A DNA stretch of 64,000 bases from contig CM050450.1 in the NCBI GenBank assembly GCA_027563935.2, positions 31,421,439-31,485,438 of the forward strand, in the 5' to 3' direction. The notes below the pieces were generated by a model. That model worked only from the letters and a program-made list of their open reading frames with translations. It did no database searches and was not told the DNA's origin. Numbering within the stretch: position 1 is the stretch's first letter; the number at the start of each line of letters is the position of its first letter. This document shows positions 22,639-32,839 of the stretch, piece after piece. The translations under genes and the position numbers were made by a program. This DNA comes from Costus lasius. Lineage: Eukaryota > Streptophyta > Magnoliopsida > Zingiberales > Costaceae.

Positions 22639-24543
22639 TGATGACACCAAAATATATAGTATATTTTGTATCATTCTATGTATCTTTTCACGCTAAATTG
22701 AGGATCTTTTTGCTTATTTTTATGCTGAATTCATCAAATATTGCAAAGTCTACTTCTATTTTGGTTTTTCATGGTTTTCAGGTAAAAAGACACTATTTCA
22801 AGGTGTTTTCAAGCAAAATTAAACACATAAAAGAGTTACCATCATCAAGAGGAGGTCACCCAAGAAATTTCACGCAAAACAGAGCAACTCAGCAAAATAC
22901 AGCAGTGTCGTAATCCATTTTACGGTACCGTAATTTCAGACAGTACCGTAAAATCAGAACACTGTCGTAATTTGGAGGATTTTCTGAACAAAAAGTTTTT
23001 GTGATTTTACAGCACTGCCGTAAAGAATTACACTGCCGTAGTTTTCAGCGCTTTCAGAACAGAAACCTTTGCTGATTTTACGACACGACCGCAAACTATT
23101 CTACGGTACCGTATTTCCCAGGCGATCCAGACCAGAGAACTCATCCGATTTTATGGCACCATCGAGAAATATTTTATGGGCCATAATTTTGACTATCGGT
23201 GCATAGAATGAAAATACGGCACTGCCGTAAAATATTACACGGCCGTAATTTCCAGTCAAAATCACGAGTTTTCCGCGGCTGAAAATTGTTCGGGCCATAA
23301 CATTTGATCCAGAGCTCCAAATTGGAATCCAAAAGTTGCGGCCACTTTGTATTTAAGAGGAGAAGACACACACACTGAAAAAATGGAACTTTTATCCAGT
23401 ATCGAGAGAGCAATCAAGAGAGAGGCGGTTAGGGTTTGGCCTCGCGTCGAGAGGCGTAGAGGGCACGTCAGGCCATGATTTTCATGCAGAAGCTTCACTT
23501 GGAGGAGAGGAAGACACCACAGATGTTTCAGAGTATTTGGAGTCCGATCGGAGGAGAAATCAACAAAACAGCGGTGATAGCGCTGTTCATCGAAGCAAAT
23601 TACGGTTGTAAACTCTTTTACAGCCGTGGTGTAAAGTTGTTCCTCCTTTCTTTTCATTTTTTGATCATTCTGAGACTATGATTCATTGTATTTCTTCCTC
23701 CATGCAAGCTTAATACTATTTTTGGGACATGGGGTGTAATCCCCTTGATTTTTAATGATTAGATAATTCTTCATTTTCGTCATGATAATCTTCGTTGTGA
23801 TAATTCTACTTTGTGATGAAGTGTCTTTAATTCTCCATAGATCTATGTTATTATCCATGTTTTAGAGTTTTCGCAATGAGACTGAAAGGTGATTTGCTTG
23901 AGAACTTGGAACCCTAGAATTGCATGTTATGATCCCTTCCTTAGGTTAGATCCAACTTGATCTGTTCTAGTAGATTAATTGCCATGTTTAATAATATTGA
24001 TCTAGGATTGAGTTATTGTGTCAAACATGGAGATCTTGCACGAAAGTGAGGATCGGAACGTTGGAGAACCCTAGGTAGAACCTGTGTTGAGACTCGGATG
24101 CACGAAAGTGATCCTTGAGGCTCCACTTGTGATGATCAACTTAGAATTCGGATGCACGAAAGTGATCCTTGAGTTCTTTGTTGATGGTTTACTTATCTGC
24201 AGCGTTGGGATAGATCTTGCGGGAAAGCGAGGATTGGTCCCTGCGTGATTGTCTGCACGAAAGTGAGATAATCCTTTTATGAAGTAAATTAGGTCTTTAT
24301 CATAGCAAGATTTGATTGACGAACCTTTTTTTTTATATCTTATCATTGAAATCAAGGTGGATGAAACCCTAGTCCCATGTTTATCTCACTGATTATCCTT
24401 CGTGTTATCTATACTGCTCACTTTCATCATATTCGGTTTACTTAGCTAGCGAGAAAACAATTATTTAGTAACTAACAATAAGGTCTCTATGGATCGATAT
24501 TTTTATTACTTCGATAATTCCGTGCACTTGCGGAAGCCTATCA
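22639..24543 (+). mobile_element. 5' LTR of the gag-only derivative
   Basis: Starts TGATGACACCAAAATATATA and ends AAGCCTATCA, 1,905 bp. The palindrome cluster spans 22895-23262, with at least ten TACGGC/GCCGTA half-sites. The phrase GCACGAAAGTGA recurs at 24034-24262, matching the 17780-17900 repeats of the sister LTR. Confidence 0.88.
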
Positions 24544-24549
24544 AGTTTT

Positions 24550-24567
24550 TGGCGCCGTTGCCGGGGA
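24550..24567 (+). promoter_or_regulatory. Primer-binding site, tRNA-Asp, intact
   Basis: TGGCGCCGTTGCCGGGGA, six bases after the LTR. It is complementary to the 3' end (with CCA) of plant tRNA-Asp(GTC), the usual primer reported for Athila-like elements. Confidence 0.9.
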
Positions 24568-24831
24568 CCTTAGTTTTGTTCATATCAAAATAGTTGTTAG
24601 TATTGCTAGACTAAGTTTTATTTGTTTTAGATTTAACTTTGTTTTTTCTTTTTGCAGGTTTTGGATTTTCACAGTTGTGACAGAACTGCGATTTCTAAAA
24701 TTTGTAAATTTGCTTGTGTTTTAGATTTTCTATTTTTTTTATATATTCTGAAAAAAATAATAATAATAAAAAATAATTCTTTAATTGATTAGTGTTGGAT
24801 TATCTTTCTGTTCTTGATAGATTTGGTAAAT

Positions 24832-26238
24832 ATGTCTTTTCATCAAAATTCATGGGCATCTGAAAGGGGTAAGGTTTACATGCAACAAGGTGAGCATAAA
24901 GATTATTCACAGCTTACTATTGCAGAATTAGCAAAATTACACTCTTATTTTGTTACATGTAATATTTGTAAGTCTTCTGATCATTATACTTCTGATTGCA
25001 AATTTTTAATGCCTCAAAATTCTAATTCATCATGTTATCAAGATGATTCATGGTGCACTGTTGTAGATAAGTTAGATTATTTGGCTCATAAATTAGACAC
25101 TTTTAATATGCACCCTGTTATGAAATCTTGTTCTCCTGTTAGATGTGATATCTGTGGATATTTTATTCATTGTTCCTCTGATTGCCCATTTTTAAATCCT
25201 AATTTATCATGGGAAGAATCTGATCAATTGTATTCTAGATGGGAAAACCAAACTTCTTTATATGATGATTGCTCAAATCACGTTTCTGAACCATACTATG
25301 AGGATACTGAAAAATCTAGCTTAGAAATCATGTTTGAAAAATATATGGCAGAGCAAAATCAAATTTTGGAAAAACAAGACCAAATGCTGAGTAATCAAAG
25401 GAAGCAAATTGAGGATCTTAAGGGTTTGGTTAATTTTCAAGAAGAATCTTTGACTGCTAATACTAAATTGCTAGAAACCCAGATTGCACAACATGATTAT
25501 TTATTTGAGTTTGATTTGGAAGCTGAGAAAGTTGATTTTAAAAATTCCCCCTGTGATCATGATCGTTTTGAGATTGAGCCATATGTGAATATTAATGAAT
25601 CTCCTTTAGATTTTGAATGTTGTGAAATTGATTCATCTGATAAATTATTTGAGGAAAAGGTTGAGAAAATTGAAATTGAAAAACCTTCTTTTCATGATAA
25701 TTCTGATTTTGATATGGTTAAATCTGATGAGCATGATGAAGGTTCAAAAATTATAGACATTAATGAACCCCACTGTGATTTTGGTGATATTTTTAAAATT
25801 AATGATAAATCTCTTGTGGTCAACCCTAATTATGTTAATTCCTTTTCATATGATTCTGATTTTGACTCTTCTGATGATGAATTATTTGTGGCGAAGCATG
25901 AGGAAATTGATTTTGAAGAGTCTCATCTTGATTTTGATAATGATTTTGTTATTGATAAACTATTTGATTGTGAGCATGAGGAACCTGAAGATGATTTGAA
26001 AATTACAAATATTGATGAATCTCACTCTGATGTTTTGCCCATATCTTTTGTTGAATCTTTTGATGAATTTGGAAAATTATGCTTTATTGAGGAATCTGAT
26101 GTAGAACAGAAAGACTATTATTATGATCCAATGCTTGATTATTTTGCTAGAAGTCCTACTTTTATTGCAATTGAAAAGATAAAGTTGAAGAAAGGACTTA
26201 TGATTTTATTTACTGACAAACATAGGAAGATCATATAA
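24832..26238 (+). CDS. Gag-like protein without capsid domain: two CCHC knuckles, coiled coil, acidic repeats
   Basis: 468 codons from the first ATG (24832); in-frame sequence upstream lacks an ATG. Start MSFHQNSWASERG aligns with the NHCQWVSERG segment in the middle of Athila gag, so the capsid part is absent. Two zinc knuckles of form CX2CX4HX4C follow: CNICKSSDHYTSDC (residues 43-56) and CDICGYFIHCSSDC (105-118). Residues about 164-220 are predicted coiled coil (FEKYMAEQNQILEKQDQML...). Residues 225-440 are very acidic, with a loosely repeated unit of the type (I/N)(N/D)ES.xDF...DKLF..EHEE. The C-terminus KKGLMILFTDKHRKI is shared with 14435. A small deletion near 26235 creates the present stop, about 53 codons before the ancestral one. 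It probably binds element RNA, by analogy with gag knuckles; the acidic domain is of unknown role. Confidence 0.7.
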   Translation: MSFHQNSWASERGKVYMQQGEHKDYSQLTIAELAKLHSYFVTCNICKSSDHYTSDCKFLMPQNSNSSCYQDDSWCTVVDKLDYLAHKLDTFNMHPVMKSCSPVRCDICGYFIHCSSDCPFLNPNLSWEESDQLYSRWENQTSLYDDCSNHVSEPYYEDTEKSSLEIMFEKYMAEQNQILEKQDQMLSNQRKQIEDLKGLVNFQEESLTANTKLLETQIAQHDYLFEFDLEAEKVDFKNSPCDHDRFEIEPYVNINESPLDFECCEIDSSDKLFEEKVEKIEIEKPSFHDNSDFDMVKSDEHDEGSKIIDINEPHCDFGDIFKINDKSLVVNPNYVNSFSYDSDFDSSDDELFVAKHEEIDFEESHLDFDNDFVIDKLFDCEHEEPEDDLKITNIDESHSDVLPISFVESFDEFGKLCFIEESDVEQKDYYYDPMLDYFARSPTFIAIEKIKLKKGLMILFTDKHRKII

Positions 26239-26397
26239 AATTTTGATTTTAATTTCTGCATAATTATGAAAGCCACATCAATTGTGATTTATATGAAATT
26301 CTGGATATTTAGATTTGTGGCTAAGCTTTTTGGACAAAGAAAATGCAGAAAATTGTTTGCTCTTTATTTTGGTACTGATTCACCTACTTCACCATGA
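26239..26397 (+). pseudogene. Detached C-terminal tail of the gag-like frame
   Basis: After the premature stop the sequence still encodes KATSIVIYMKFWIFRFVAKL, FGQRKCRKLFALYFG and TDSPTSP, then a stop at the position used by the copy at 14668. This shows the ancestral protein was about 50 residues longer. Confidence 0.65.
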
Positions 26398-26432
26398 TAT
26401 TGATTTTTGGTCAAGCTAATGACCTAAAAATT

Positions 26433-26457
26433 AGCGCTTCTTGGGAGGCAACCCAAG
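26433..26457 (+). promoter_or_regulatory. Conserved post-pol motif, third copy
   Basis: AGCGCTTCTTGGGAGGCAAC followed by CCAAG. It is preceded by AGCTAATGACCTAAA, which is also conserved in the minus-strand copy at 11979. Confidence 0.8.
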
Positions 26458-28244
26458 CACTCTATCTTAGCTTAGTTGCTTTTATTTTAGTTTATTTTTA
26501 GAATTAATTTTTCTTTTTATTTTGCAGGGAAAATAAAATTTTGTGCAAAATATGGCACTGCCATAATCTACTTTACGGTACTGTATTTTTGATCTGATTT
26601 CCACCTGAGAGTTTTTGGTATTTTACGGCACTGTCGTAAGGCCTTTCACGGTACCGTATTTTAAAGCTGCTTTCTACTTATTGAGTATGTGTTTTCTCGC
26701 AGTGATTTTAAGAAATTGGGTTGCAAAAATTTTTGATCTTTGGCACAACATTAACGTACTCATCTTTGTCTATCATCTGGATTTTTTTTTCTGAATTTTA
26801 AAGTTCATGGATCATTCTAGGACACATAACAACTTTTTGAATCTGATTAACTTTTGTGCAGTTTGTGTAGTTTGTAATCTGAATAGCCTTCTTTCTGTTG
26901 ATACCCTAAATTCCTGAAAGATTTTGATCATTCAATTTTTATACACCTGAAAAGAACGAGTTTTATTCTACCACATGGTTCTGTCTATTTTCTTATTGGA
27001 TCATTAAATATTATTTTTGGGTAGGGCTACTTTTCATAAAAAATTCAAAAACTGCACTGTTTGCTTGCAACTTGTTATTGCTTATTTTGCCTCCAGATCC
27101 AGAAATCTTCAAGAGCAACTGTCTTCCACCTCTAGCCACCACTGCATCTGCCTCTAACATCACTGTTTCCAGCCGTCGACACTGGATTATACCATCTGCA
27201 AATTCTTACTTCTTTTGCTGCCTCTTATTCCATTTATTTTATTTATGCAGTAGAATATTCATTAGTGACTGATTTTCTATTTTTGTAGAGCTATCTCTCA
27301 CACCCACCGGCCGACGATCTCACCTCCAGGACTGTGATCTCTAGCAGGCCACTAGAGATTACTCACTCTACTGTCGGCATCATCATCATTGACAGCAGCT
27401 TTTCAGCTAGCCTCTATTCACCCTCTGCTTCTTGCCTGCTCGACTCCTTCCACTAGGACTCCTCTAGACTATCGATGACATCTCTGATTCTCCCTTGAGA
27501 AAATTATTTTCATCATTATTATTTTTTTAGAGACTGTTTTCAGACTAAGCCTTATGTATTTAAAATTTTGTTGGAAAATTTTCAAAAGGCACACCTTTAG
27601 ACCTTGCAGCATCTGCCCCGACACTGTTTTTTTATCTGAGCCTTATGTGAGCCTTATGTACCTTAAATTTTGCAGAAAATTTTCAAAAGGCACATCTTTG
27701 GACCCAGGTGCATTGACCTAATAATGATTGAGCATGATCTATATAGTTTTGTGAGTATCACTTACACTCTCTCATTAATGACTATTTCTTATAGTGCATC
27801 TTTGACTTTATCATATTTATACTACTTATTGGTTTTCTCTTGAAAAATGATTTTATGGATATATGGAACTCATTGTTTTGATGATGATATTATTCAAATT
27901 TTTTGTTAAAATTGATGAAAGCATATGATCCACTTTCTACTATATGATGGCATGATTTATTGATAAAATTTCTATTCATAAAATGTCTTCCTTGATGATG
28001 TGAGTATTTATACTTGTGATTAGAGAAAAGCCCTATCATGTTAGATTTATTTCTTCAATACATACCTATTTTTAAAATTTGACATTAGTTGATGCATGAG
28101 ATTTTGGGTGAATATGTTATTTGAAGGATAAAATCTAAAAGTGAAATTGTTCTTTTGAATAAAATGAGCATATGAGTGTGATATTTGAATTGATGTTGAT
28201 TGATTAATTTAGTTGATGTTTATGCTATTTGCTATTTGTTAGGA
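26458..28244 (+). other. Non-coding interior of the gag-only derivative
   Basis: Holds two palindromic TACGGCACT-type sites at 26552-26662, the CCGGCCGACGATCTCACC block near 27306, and a tandem duplication around 27545-27710 (GAGCCTTATGT and AAAATTTTCAAAAGGCACA phrases). No conserved coding frame. Confidence 0.65.
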
Positions 28245-28540
28245 AACTTGCATTGAATTCTATCATGTACAACATGAATATAGATGAAACTTGCATTGAA
28301 TTCTATCAAAAATACAAGAAATCACTAAGAAAATAATTAGAAATGCTTCCCCTTGATTTGGAGATGATGATGAAGTGTTCATTTTTATGCCATTTTGCCT
28401 ACATTTTCATAAAAACCAAGAAAAGTGAAGATTCTATACCAAGTAAAGTAAAAACACTAGAAATTAGTATAAAATAATAAAATAAGCCCAAAATATTATA
28501 TAAAATACAGGCAAAAACATGATGTAAATGCAACGCATCA
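28245..28540 (-). mobile_element. 5' LTR remnant of the split Athila element
   Basis: Matches two separated parts of the LTR at 9029-10464, with about 520 bases missing at 28385, and ends AACGCATCA just before CACAT. A 41-base unit (GAAACTTGCATTGAATTCTA and following) is duplicated at its left junction. Confidence 0.8.
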
Positions 28541-28545
28541 CACAT

Positions 28546-29684
28546 CAGTATATATTGGATAACATGGAGAAAGGGAACAAAGAAGGAATACAAAAAAGAC
28601 AAGACAAATTGTTATTAAACTAAAACTAAGCAAATTATGATTAGATAACTAAAGCTAAGATGAGAAGGACAGTGGTCATATTTAGTGTTTGATGTTCCTC
28701 AACCTTTTCTATTTATAGAAACTAATGCTATCAAAGTAATGTTCACTGTGAGCAGAATAAACAAAGCTATGATTTTCAAATTCTATTATATGTCTAGATT
28801 TCATAAGGTGGCATGATCAACTCCCTTTCATACAAAATTTTCTCAAGTTTGCTAGTAACACATAGTTTGCTAGCAATTTGCAACTCAAAATTTGCTTAAG
28901 AAGGATTGAATACACTCATAAACATTGAATAAACTCATGGTGTAAGAAGGCAATTAGTTTTCCTAATATTGCTACTATGTTGATTTTGTACCCTTCTATG
29001 CAAAATGTTTGCTACCTTTAGGCATTGGTGAAGCTTGGCGGCGGCTGGTGATGGAGCTTTGGCATTGGCTGGTGATGGCACTAAGGTGTCGACGGCTGGA
29101 GCTGATTTTAAAGCGTCGGCTAGTGGTGGCACTAAGGAATTTACGGCGGTTGGAGCTGCTTGGTTGATGGTGGAGCTGAGGTGGCTAGTTTGGCCGTTGG
29201 CCGGCGACTGGAGCTGCTTCAATGACAAAAAGTGGCAAGGAGATCAGCGAACAGTCGAGGAGCATCGACGCTGGCAAGAAGTCAAGGAGATGTGAGATCA
29301 GCAAGATGCAAAGCAGCAAGGAGATCAGCGAAGAGGTGAAGGTAAGTTAGCCCTAAAACTCAACGAAAACTTAGGGAAAATGAGGGCAACGGCATACGTT
29401 GGGCGGCGGTGACGGCCGGAGGTAGCAACAGGCAGCGTCGACGACAGAAGGCTGCGACGATGGGAGAAATTGGCTGGAGCGAATGAGAATCGGGGACTGA
29501 AGCTCTACTACTGTTTGCAGGCAGCCGAAGCCTCCTTTTGAAAAGCTTATTTTTAGGGCTTGGAGTAAACAATGCAGCTTCTTACTTCCCAACTGAGAAG
29601 CTGCACTGTTAACGCTAGGAGTGTTTTTTATTGTTGGGTGCCCACAAATGCAGAAGCCGATGGACAGCCTAACCAAACACAGCC
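28546..29684. other. Right interior of the DNA transposon remnant
   Basis: From about 29030 the sequence becomes GC-rich and carries imperfect repeats of GGCTGGTGATGGAGC/GGCACTAAGG type that yield low-complexity Ala/Gly/Thr frames on both strands. No family could be assigned. The last 60 bases form the right terminal inverted repeat. Confidence 0.4.
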
Positions 29685-29687
29685 ATA

Positions 29688-30390
29688 AGCTAGCTTGCAT
29701 GCATTCTCTCAAGTGCCACTTAAATTCTAATCTCAAGACTTAATTAAAAATCCCAACCAGCTTAATCATGAGATGGATTCAAGAGTCAAAATTAGTCAAC
29801 TCTTCCATTACTTAAAACAAATCCCAACCAAGAGAATCAATCTTCAAATGAGTATTGGACAAGTCAAAATTGGTCAACCCAATTTAATTACCTACCTCAT
29901 ATATGATAAATCTTCTATGTCTCGGCAAGTCTCCTCAATCATCTCTCCATGTCGATTAACAAATCTAAAAATATATGGATAAACTAGGGGCAAGGAATCA
30001 ACTTTGCCAGATCCTCACATAGGCTAGCTCTTGAGCCAAACAGCCACATTAGACTCACTCTCACTCTGGACTAAGTTGGAGAGCAGAGCTACCCTGATCC
30101 AACTATCCTTGGTGAACCATATCACCCTGGTCCCTCGACCAGCTGAGACTACTGGGTCACTCAGTATCTACTCGCATCCAGGTTGATAGGCCGACATTGG
30201 GTTCGACTGACCCAAGTTCTACAATGCATCCATTATCTCCCTAGCCTTAGTCTCACCTGGTGTTGACTCTCAGGTCCTAACACCCCACCTCTAAGACAAG
30301 TGTCAATGCCTCATAATGCATCTAGCTTTTCTAGCTCAGCACTATGTTTATGTTGAAAAATCTCTTCGATGAAATCATGGCCTAGGATTG
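29688..30390. other. Intergenic, no gene recognised
   Basis: No motif or similarity within the window. A CT/GA-balanced stretch at 30000-30290 looks like old LTR sequence but matches nothing else here. Confidence 0.35.
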
Positions 30391-30736
30391 AAATATTGGC
30401 TCGACTGTGATGTGTACTACAGATTTTGGGACCTTTTTTTATGGATGATGAGTGAACACCAAAATCTTGGGGTGGCTGTGATTTTCAGAGAAAGCTCTGT
30501 TTTACTCCAAATTTTCTATGTAGCCTTGTCTCATCACCAGAAATCACTCTATGGCTCTAAAATCTTCAAAAAGTTTCAAAAATTGAGTGATTTCACCTAC
30601 ATTTCCAAAAATTTAAGAAAAAGTGAAGATTCTGAATAAAGAAAGTAAATAAGCCAGAATATTACATAAAAACACTAGAATATGCCTTGTTTTGAGATAA
30701 AATGATATCAAAAAATACTACCAAAATATAAGGCAT
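30391..30736 (-). mobile_element. LTR fragment, third Athila-type remnant
   Basis: Ends ATAAGGCATCA at 30736 (TGATGCC on the minus strand). It shares with 9029-10464 the order of AAAATTTTGCC-like, AAAAGTGAAGATTCT and AACACTAGAAT phrases. It lies left of gag sequence on the minus strand, as a 3' LTR would after loss of pol. Confidence 0.65.
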
Positions 30737-30889
30737 CAATGGCGCATGCTTAGGTCCCTATACACTACATCCTCTAAAATGCTTCTAAAGTATTCTTTCT
30801 CTACTCATCTCATCGTGTTGACTCCCTTACATGACTCAATCTTCTAGGTTTTTGGGACTGGCTTGTTTTGGGGAATTATTTCCTCTGTA

Positions 30890-32220
30890 TGTAATTAAAA
30901 ATTAAAAATTTCTTACAATTTCCCAACAGTTTACTCCTGGTTTACCTAGCAATTTACCTAGAGGTCTGGAAGAATAACTGGCCAGTTGTGCCAATTTGGT
31001 TTCTAGCATCTTTCTATGTGTGGCTAGTGAATCTACTTTAGATAAAAGTTGCATAACTGACTATGATAGTTCTTGATAGCTTTGCCTATGTTCTTCATTT
31101 CTCTTATTTTGTTCATGTATAAAATTTTCTAGCATAGTCTCTAGGTTAGATTTATGTTACTGCCTTGGTCGATTCCTAAACCCTAAATTATGATTATTAT
31201 TTCCATCCCAAGAAAGATTTGGATGATTTTTCCATCCAAGGTTGTAGGTATTAGAATATGAGTCATTCTACCTAAAATTATCTACTACATTCACATGCTC
31301 TTGTTCACTATCCTTAAAAATTATTCCTAACTAACACTCATTGGTTTGATGGTTGTTGTTTCCACATATATTGCAAGGTGAAGAATTAGCTATAATAGAA
31401 TGTATATTAAGCGAAGCAATCTTACTGGCTAAGAGATCTACCTTTTGTTCGAGAGAGTGGTTGTGGTCATCATTCTTACCTGTTTTTCTATACAACACAC
31501 CTCTCTTAGCAGTCCACTAATGGTGGTTGAGTGTCATATCCTCTATCTTCATGAGAGTATCATCTATGCTTTTGTTCATCAGAGCTCCTCAGGCGGCTGC
31601 ATCAATGGTTAGCCTAGTACTATAATTTAAACAATTTTATAAAGTGAGTACCAATACCTATTTTTTTAAACCATGATGCAGACACATCATTTGCAATTAT
31701 TTAAATCAATCCCATGTTTCATACAGTGATTTTCCATCTTTTTGACTAAAGCTAGTGATTTCAATTCTTAGTTGCATGATCTTGTTAGGTGGGAAGTACT
31801 TTTAAAAAAAGGCTTAAGAAAGATGCTCCCATGTAGTAATAGATTCCTTGGGTAGAGAATGAAGCCATGCTCTAGCTCTGTCTTTAAGTAAGAAGGGAAA
31901 TAACCTGAGTTTCAAAGCAACATTAGAAACTCTATTAATTTTGAAAGTATCACAATATTCTAGGAAAACTTATAAATGCATGATTTGATCTTCAAGAGGA
32001 GATCCACCAAAGGGATGTTGAATCATAGATAATAATGATGACTTAATTTTAAAGTTATTTGCCTCTACATTAGGTCTAGCAAAACTAAAGTGCAAACTAT
32101 TAAGATTAAGAGCTGCAAAGTCTTTAAGATATGTGATCCATATGTTCAATAAAGGTTTCATGCAAAGTTTCTAAAAATTTAATTTTTTTTGCATGCTCTA
32201 CAAGCTCTTTTAATCTACGA
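30890..32220 (-). pseudogene. Athila-type gag, heavily decayed
   Basis: The best preserved part is 31970-32161: ARPNVEANNFKIKSSLLSMI followed by QHPFGGSPLEDQIMHL, the start of the Athila capsid region. Further left, in other frames, come capsid segments corresponding to the AWLHSL and ITTW blocks, a knuckle near 31360-31380, and the segment before TTRSGK. Stops and frameshifts are frequent. No protease or pol follows, so this element was reduced to gag and LTR pieces. Confidence 0.7.
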
Positions 32221-32770
32221 GTCTAGATTAGTGAGTGGTCCAGACATAAGACTTATTGGCGTACACAAGTAGATAGAAAGATTTTTTATGTTTTTTTTTG
32301 TTAAAACGTGATTGTCATCACGATCGTGATTATAAAATAATTTTTTAAAAAAATTAAAAAATTTTGAGACAATAGGAATCAACTAAAATAACCTAATTTT
32401 CTAAAAATATTTAATTGAAATTCAAAAAATACAGAGAGAGAAATTCAAATACAATCATCAGGTGCGATTGTAATCAACGCCAGTGATTGTAAAATAATTC
32501 TAATAAAAATTTAGAAAAATCATAGAAAAAGCAAAAATCCTATAGAAAATTTTTATTTTGGTTTTTCAATAAGCTCAAAAAATTAAGATGATTAAATTTT
32601 AAATCATCGGATGTGATTGTAATCACCACCCATGATTACAATTCAATACTCTAATTTTCCATAACTCTAAAACAACAAAATAATAGAAAAATAAAATCTA
32701 TACTAAGGGTTAGAAATAGTTCATAGTCTCACACTCATAAAATTTTTTTATTGATATTAATTCAATTGGG
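32221..32770 (-). repeat. Leader with three diverged repeats carrying GATTGTAATCAC palindromes
   Basis: Units near 32308, 32464 and 32612 each pair a TGATTGT(A/C)ATCAC-like site with an inverted partner (for example GTGATTGTAATCACC then CATGATTACAAT), spaced about 150 bases. It occupies the untranslated leader between gag and the degraded primer site. Confidence 0.55.
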
Positions 32771-32788
32771 TCCCCGGCAATGACACAC
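32771..32788 (-). promoter_or_regulatory. Degraded tRNA-Asp primer-binding site
   Basis: Plus strand TCCCCGGCAATGACACAC keeps the inner ten bases of the site seen intact at 24550, with transition differences in the rest. Confidence 0.5.
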
Positions 32789-32839
32789 TACATCGGTAAG
32801 TCGTGCGCTTACAGATCTCAATAATAATCAATCAATGCC

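Larger units (their letters stand above)
22639..28244 (+). mobile_element. Non-autonomous Athila derivative with long gag-like ORF, 3' end lost
   Basis: Layout: 1.9-kb LTR (22639-24543), tRNA-Asp primer site, short leader, gag-like frame (24832-26238, originally to about 26397), post-pol motif, and about 1.8 kb of non-coding sequence. No protease, RT or integrase can be found, so it must depend on Athila proteins supplied in trans. The 3' LTR and the hairpin before it are missing because a deletion at about 28244 joins it to the host element's LTR. It is the better preserved relative of the copy at 13435-18165. Confidence 0.85.
9029..28540 (-). mobile_element. Athila-type Ty3/gypsy element, split by nested insertions
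   Basis: A minus-strand element whose pieces are scattered but in order. The 5' LTR remnant is at 28245-28540. Next come gag (22638-21830), protease (21830-21514 and 19529-19147), integrase core (19140-18869), integrase C-terminus (12531-12040), a conserved post-pol motif, non-coding 3' region, pre-LTR hairpin and the 3' LTR (10464-9029). CACAT flanks both outer ends (9024-9028 and 28541-28545), which ties the two LTR pieces to one insertion event. RT and RNase H are deleted at about 19140. The gag N-terminus, primer site and most of the 5' LTR are deleted at about 28244. Confidence 0.8.
7627..29684. mobile_element. PIF/Harbinger-like DNA transposon remnant hosting the central nest
   Basis: The left end starts GGGCCAGTTTGGTAAGGCTG. 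The right end, read on the minus strand, starts GGCTGTGTTTGGTTAGGCTG. The two align as imperfect terminal inverted repeats. The trinucleotide ATA lies directly outside both ends (7624-7626 and 29685-29687), as a 3-bp target duplication would. The usual PIF/Harbinger duplication is TAA/TTA, so ATA is a variant. After removing the inserted 9029-28540 block and one CACAT copy, about 2.5 kb remain, including a Myb/SANT-like fragment of the kind found beside Harbinger transposases. No DDE transposase was recognised. The class is inference; the paired ends are seen. Confidence 0.55.

Noticed and set aside
24550..24567. tRNA-Asp gene fragment
   Set aside because: Only the complement of the last 18 bases is present, directly after an LTR: this is a primer-binding site.
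24814..24831. Upstream non-ATG start for the gag-like frame
   Set aside because: The six extra codons contain no ATG. The first ATG at 24832 starts the segment that aligns with mid-gag.
29035..29295. Ala/Gly-rich protein gene
   Set aside because: Low-complexity repeat open on both strands inside a transposon remnant, with no family similarity.
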